Assembly (NCBI GenBank): GCA_937858775.1
Contig: CALLYX010000475.1
Coordinates: 1-7,815, forward strand
DNA length: 7,815 bases
Direction: 5' to 3'
Source of the DNA: an uncultured bacterium
GTDB lineage: Bacteria > Auribacterota > Tritonobacteria > UBA1439
Numbering within the stretch: the stretch's first letter is position 1; each line of letters starts with the position of its first letter. Made by a program: the position numbers and the translations under genes. Below, piece by piece: positions 5,181 through 7,815 of this stretch. The notes under the pieces are model-generated. The model ran no database searches and had not been told where the DNA came from. It saw only the letters and a program-made list of their open reading frames with translations.

Positions 5181-5561
5181 TTACTTCTTCTCGCCGCCCG
5201 GGAGAAGCCCCTTCGCCTTCTCGAGCAGGCCCTGGCCCTGCTTCTTGGAGTCGCAGGCCGCGGCGTCTTTCTTCTGGCAGGCGCCGGAGATCGCTTCCTT
5301 CGCCTTATCGGTCAAGCCCTGGCCCTGCTTTTGGGCGTCGCCCGCAGCCGCGTCCTTCTTCTCGGCCATGCCGGGAATAGCGCCCTTTATCTTGCCGAGC
5401 ATCCCGCTGCCCGTGTCAGAACCGGAGGCTTTTTCGCCGGCGCCGGGAACGGCCTGCTTGATTGCTCCCAGGACCCCCTCCGCCTTCTGCTCCTGAGCCC
5501 CTGCCGCGCCGACCGATAGAACCAGCGCCGTCAGGGCGAATACGGCCACAACGATGCGCAT
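5181..5561 (-). CDS. Exported protein of 29-residue Lys/Ala/Gly repeats
   Basis: A 126-residue protein of no family I recognise. The signal peptide MRIVVAVFALTALVLSVGAAGA ends in a good AxA-type site before Gln23. The mature part consists of about four copies of a repeat beginning G-[VML]-L-x-K-[IA]-K-x-A-[IV]-P-G, followed by a Lys/Ala/Asp/Gln-rich linker: 29-52, 53-81, 82-110 and a final half unit 111-126. Units two and three are each exactly 29 residues. Each unit looks like a short amphipathic helix plus a charged linker. Cys95 and Cys103, only in unit three, could form a disulfide. It is probably periplasmic. ATG 5561 is preferred over ATG 5564 because GGAGGTG lies six bases before it. 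A possible promoter is TTGCGT-17-TAAAGT at 5660-5632. A strong hairpin follows, then mscL. Confidence 0.75.
   Translation of the reverse strand: MRIVVAVFALTALVLSVGAAGAQEQKAEGVLGAIKQAVPGAGEKASGSDTGSGMLGKIKGAIPGMAEKKDAAAGDAQKQGQGLTDKAKEAISGACQKKDAAACDSKKQGQGLLEKAKGLLPGGEKK
5184..5477 (-). repeat. Tandem 87-bp coding repeats
   Basis: The DNA under the repeats shows units of 72 bp (5406-5477), 87 bp (5319-5405), 87 bp (5232-5318) and a partial 48-bp unit (5184-5231). The stretch CCCTGGCCCTGCTT (+ strand) occurs in both junctions. This points to expansion by tandem duplication, with divergence mostly at silent or conservative positions. Confidence 0.75.
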
Positions 5562-5564
5562 CAT

Positions 5565-5894
5565 ACCCACCTCCCGGAAAAAGGGACAGCGCCCGTTCCG
5601 CCCTCTGCGGCCGGGCCGTCCAATCGACGAAACTTTAACATAACGCCGCGCATAACGCAACAGCGCCTCCCGCCCTTGTAACGGCACAGTCGAGGCGCCC
5701 GGCTTGCGAAGGATCGCGCCGCAGTGGATATACACCCCCGGCCGCTCGGGGGGCGCGGCTTTCGGCCGGCCGGGCGGTCAGGCGAAGCGGCCGGCGGGAT
5801 ATGTGGAAACGCCCTCCGGGGCCGGGAGGGGGAAAACCGGAAAGGCCGTTGCCTCCGCCTCGTGATATAATCCGCGGGGAACTTGGGAGGGGCG
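5565..5894. other. Divergent promoter region, repeat protein/P-loop ATPase
   Basis: A 330-bp gap between divergent genes. Near the repeat gene it holds the ribosome binding site GGAGGTG (5568-5574, minus strand) and a possible minus-strand promoter, TTGCGT (5660-5655), 17 bp, TAAAGT (5637-5632), in an AT-richer patch around 5625-5660. The centre is GC-rich with a 6-bp hairpin at 5812-5830. Near the ATPase gene it holds the extended -10 element listed separately. I see no gene or RNA in it. Confidence 0.45.
5863..5871 (+). promoter_or_regulatory. Extended -10 promoter of the P-loop ATPase gene
   Basis: TGATATAAT is a perfect extended -10 (TGn-TATAAT). It lies 23 bp before the ATG, giving a predicted start near 5878 and a short leader. 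No -35 match is seen at 16-18 bp, which fits extended -10 promoters. Confidence 0.7.
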
Positions 5895-6509
5895 ATGTAC
5901 AAGATAGGGGTGATCGGGACGTTCGGCGTGGGGAAGACCACGTTCGTCCACCGGCTCTTCAGCGAATTGAAATACCGCGCCTTCCAGGTTGAGATGGTGC
6001 CGGAGCTCTCCCGCCTCTGCCCATACGACATAAACGAAAGCGGCGCCGTGACGCGCGGGCAGTATTGGATTCTGCGGGAGCAGATCCGCCTGGAGCTGGA
6101 GCACTCGGAGCGTCTCCCCGACTTCCTGCTGTGCGACCGCTGCGTCTTCGACAACACCATCTTCGCCGTGCGCGGGGCGGAGAAGGGGTACGTGGACTCA
6201 GCGGTCTGTTCGCTCATACGCTCGGTCGCGGCTCACTGGCGGCCCACCTACTCCCTGCTCATCTACACGCGGCTCGAGGATTGCCTGCGGCTGAGCCGGA
6301 ACCGCGGGATGGCGGACGGCGTCCGCTCGACGAACGAGGAGTTCCAGATCGACATCGAGGAGCGCATCCGCGCCGCGTGGGCGGACTTCCCCGGCGACAA
6401 GGTCGAGGTGGGGGGCAATCTCACGCAGCGGCTCGAGCAGACGATGGAGTGGCTGCGGATCCATATCGACGACGACCGCCTCCGCGCGCAGGAATTCCCG
6501 CTGGGGTGA
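5895..6509 (+). CDS. P-loop ATPase/kinase, AAA_28-like
   Basis: A 204-residue cytoplasmic P-loop protein. Walker A is GTFGVGKTT at residues 8-16. VPELSR (35-40), the Q56..Q63 helix region, and LLCDRCVFDNTIFA (78-91, with Asp81-Arg82 and Asp86) resemble the AAA_28 family and, more distantly, deoxynucleoside or NadR-type kinases, where the DR motif sits in the active site and helps bind the phosphate donor or acceptor. The later EEFQIDIEERIRAAW and NLTQRLEQTMEWL segments also fit that fold. The substrate is unknown; phosphorylation of a nucleotide-like small molecule is a reasonable inference. ATG 5895 is chosen over an upstream TTG because GGGAGGGG lies just before it and the protein then begins directly with the first strand MYKIGVIG. 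Transcribed from the extended -10 upstream. Confidence 0.85.
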   Translation: MYKIGVIGTFGVGKTTFVHRLFSELKYRAFQVEMVPELSRLCPYDINESGAVTRGQYWILREQIRLELEHSERLPDFLLCDRCVFDNTIFAVRGAEKGYVDSAVCSLIRSVAAHWRPTYSLLIYTRLEDCLRLSRNRGMADGVRSTNEEFQIDIEERIRAAWADFPGDKVEVGGNLTQRLEQTMEWLRIHIDDDRLRAQEFPLG

Positions 6510-6515
6510 GAGGGC

Positions 6516-6746
6516 GTGGGCGGCGTTGCGGCGGAAGAGGGGGCAACCGGCCGCGGCGCCGTTTTGCAGCGGATGGCGTCGGGCCCCACGGGGGGCCCGG
6601 GGCGATCGGCCGCGCCTAAGACCGGCCGTTCCGGCCGCACGGGGACGTTGACGCGCGCGGAGGCGGTCGAGGTGCTGAGGGCGTCCCCGCCGCCACGTCG
6701 CGGCCTGCTCGGCTGGCTCCAAACCCTTGCAAATCGCCGCCCGTGA
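6516..6746 (+). CDS. Doubtful small ORF downstream of the P-loop ATPase
   Basis: A possible 76-residue protein starting with GTG six bases after the ATPase stop, with a weak GAGAGG before it. The first 40 residues are Gly/Arg/Thr-rich and may not be real. Residues 43-76 (TLTRAEAVEVLRASPPPRRG...) have higher G/C at third codon positions and look more coding-like. A GC hairpin (6580-6599) lies inside it and could instead be the ATPase gene's transcription end. It shares a frame with the interrupted coding-like stretch at 6804-6953. I recognise no family; spurious or decayed are both possible. Confidence 0.3.
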   Translation: MGGVAAEEGATGRGAVLQRMASGPTGGPGRSAAPKTGRSGRTGTLTRAEAVEVLRASPPPRRGLLGWLQTLANRRP

Positions 6747-6803
6747 CAATCGCCCGCAAATTTGGCGAAAAAACATCCCCGAGCGCGTACACACTCTTGG
6801 ACC

Positions 6804-6953
6804 ATTGCCGTCCTCCAAAATCTGGCCGTTGTCCTGCCCGCGGCGGCCGAGGAGCTCCAGGTGGCCGACTACCTGCAGAAGGCCCTGGAGCTCGCGGAGT
6901 AGGAGCACTCCGGCATGCTTGCCGGCAGGCCCGTGTGGATCGAGACGAACCGC
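6804..6953 (+). pseudogene. Coding-like stretch interrupted by TAG
   Basis: No start codon is visible, but from about 6822 nearly every third codon base is G or C, while second positions are mixed, a clear coding signature. The translation reads IAVLQNLAVVLPAAAEELQ then VADYLQKALELAE, a TAG at 6900-6902, then EHSGMLAGRPVWIETNR with the bias continuing. The part before the stop looks like an amphipathic helix. It may be the remnant of a decayed gene, or an assembly or sequencing error may have turned CAG or GAG into TAG. I do not recognise the protein. A TGA in the same frame at 6744 closes the small ORF upstream. A 6-bp hairpin (6910-6925) lies after the TAG. Confidence 0.35.
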
Positions 6954-6981
6954 ACACAACCCTTAGCAGCGGTGATCACCC

Positions 6982-7815
6982 ATGCGGTACTCCCCGACGT
7001 GTCCTCTCATGCTCTCGCTGTCGCTGATCCTGCTCGTCTCCGCCCTCCACGCCGCACCGGTCGAGCTGAGTGACTCCTTCGACGGCAGCCCCGGCCTCGA
7101 CTGGCGCCCCCTGCAGGGCGGATGGCAGGTGAGCGACGGGTCCTACAGGGTCTCCGGCACCGGTCAGGCCCTCCTGGGCGGCGCCTCCTTCGCCGGCCTC
7201 TCGGTGGAGTTCGACCTCCGCTTCACAGACGCCGGCAAGATCCCCGCCGACTGGGCCGGCGTGGCCTTCGGTGGCGACCTGCGCGCCGGCATGGGCTCGG
7301 CCTATGTCGTCTACCTGCGCTACGCCGGGCAGATCGAGCTATTCCGGGAGGGTCGCATCCTCGCGGCGGCGGACACCGGCCTGCAGGCGGACCTCGCCGC
7401 CGGCCGATATGTCCACATCGCGGTGAGCGTCGCGGAGGCACATATAGCGGTGCAGGTCAATGGCAGGCCGCTCATCGCCTACGACGCTCCGGCGTCGCTC
7501 ACCGGCCAGCTTGCCCTGATGACGTGTGACATTGGGGCCGACTTCGCCCGCTTCCACCTGCGGGGAGACAGGCTGGGCAGCATGATCTCGGGCGAGGTAC
7601 TCGCAGCACCCTCGTGGACGCCGGTGCCCGGGGCCAGCGTCGAGATCTACAACTCGATGGATGGCTACGATAGCCCCGTGACGCGGGAGACCGTCACCGA
7701 CGCGAAGGGCCGGTACGAGTTCAGAGACCTCCCGACCGGCGAGAAGGCGTACTGGCTGCGCGCGGGCAAGGAGGGTTTGGGCGGCTCGACGGCCTGGTTT
7801 GTCACCGTGAGCGAG
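6982..7815 (+). CDS. Secreted protein: beta-sandwich domain plus carboxypeptidase-regulatory-like domain (3' truncated by window)
   Basis: An open frame of 278 codons running off the right edge. The signal peptide has a hydrophobic core at residues 9-22 and is probably cleaved near HAA-PVE (24-26). Residues 27-195 look like a concanavalin A/LamG-like jelly roll of the kind that binds or accompanies glycan hydrolysis: DSFDGSPGLDWRPLQGGWQV, VEFDLRFTDAGK, AYVVYLRY, VHIAVSVAEAHIAVQVNGRPL, and TGQLALMTCDIGADFARFHLRG. Residues 203-278 begin a carboxypeptidase D regulatory-like fold: SGEVLAAPSWTPVPGASVEI, TVTDAKGRYEFRDLPTGEKAYWLRAGKEG. Such Ig-like modules are common in long extracellular or outer-membrane proteins. 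Further domains are expected beyond the window. The ribosome binding site is weak. The protein may act in surface binding or polysaccharide use, but no catalytic part is visible. Confidence 0.8.
   Translation, partial: MRYSPTCPLMLSLSLILLVSALHAAPVELSDSFDGSPGLDWRPLQGGWQVSDGSYRVSGTGQALLGGASFAGLSVEFDLRFTDAGKIPADWAGVAFGGDLRAGMGSAYVVYLRYAGQIELFREGRILAAADTGLQADLAAGRYVHIAVSVAEAHIAVQVNGRPLIAYDAPASLTGQLALMTCDIGADFARFHLRGDRLGSMISGEVLAAPSWTPVPGASVEIYNSMDGYDSPVTRETVTDAKGRYEFRDLPTGEKAYWLRAGKEGLGGSTAWFVTVSE

Noticed and set aside
5562..5735. N-terminal extension of the repeat protein
   Set aside because: A good signal peptide and ribosome binding site start at 5561; the upstream residues look like translated spacer.
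6580..6599. Terminator of the P-loop ATPase gene
   Set aside because: The 8-bp GC stem is real but lies 70 bp downstream, has no T-run, and such stems are common by chance in this GC-rich DNA.
6900..6902. Pyrrolysine or other recoding at the TAG
   Set aside because: No pyl genes or amber-suppressor tRNA are visible, and gene decay or an error explains it more simply.
1..7815. CRISPR array, tRNA, rRNA or insertion sequence
   Set aside because: I saw no regularly spaced direct repeats, no tRNA T-loop signature, no rRNA-like sequence and no transposase or terminal repeats.

Overview
The window is a GC-rich bacterial chromosome segment with short, mixed-strand transcription units. A rubrerythrin, an RlpA-like double-psi beta-barrel protein and several signal peptides suggest a Gram-negative-type envelope and an anaerobic or microaerobic lifestyle. 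The taxon cannot be fixed from sequence alone; an uncultivated GC-rich lineage (deltaproteobacterial or PVC/Omnitrophota-like) is only a guess. I see no rRNA, tRNA, CRISPR array, transposase or integrase, so nothing marks the segment as a mobile island.

Layout: (1) 5-343 (+) is a small membrane-anchored coiled-coil protein whose true start may lie before the window. (2) 400-858 (+) is a dCMP/cytidine-deaminase-family enzyme. (3) A 15-bp perfect hairpin at 870-901 separates it from a convergent rubrerythrin gene (1505-927, -). The rubrerythrin gene has a sigma70-like promoter whose spacer contains a short palindrome, a probable operator. (4) 1889-2566 (+, GTG start) is a class I SAM-dependent methyltransferase, followed by a patatin-like phospholipase (2728-3615, +). 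(5) Convergent with the phospholipase, three genes lie on the minus strand: a minimal secreted RlpA-like protein (4019-3627), an MscL channel with a C-terminal zinc ribbon (5080-4628, GTG start), and a small exported protein built of 29-residue repeats (5561-5181). (6) Divergent from these, 5895-6509 (+) is a P-loop AAA_28-like ATPase/kinase with a clear extended -10 promoter. It is followed by a doubtful small ORF, a coding-like stretch broken by TAG, and the start of a secreted beta-sandwich plus carboxypeptidase-regulatory-domain protein that runs off the right edge (6982-7815).

The most unusual non-coding stretch is 4020-4577. It contains an AT-rich island with a 16/19 match to the E. coli Fur box, a perfect 9-bp DnaA box, three abutting palindromes, and at its end the mscL terminator. 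The genes do not form one recognisable pathway. The loose common themes are envelope and osmotic maintenance (RlpA, MscL, the exported repeat protein, the phospholipase) and metal or peroxide stress (rubrerythrin, the Fur-like sites). I did not find a convincing new multi-gene system; the best leads are the regulatory island, the repeat protein and the interrupted coding stretch.
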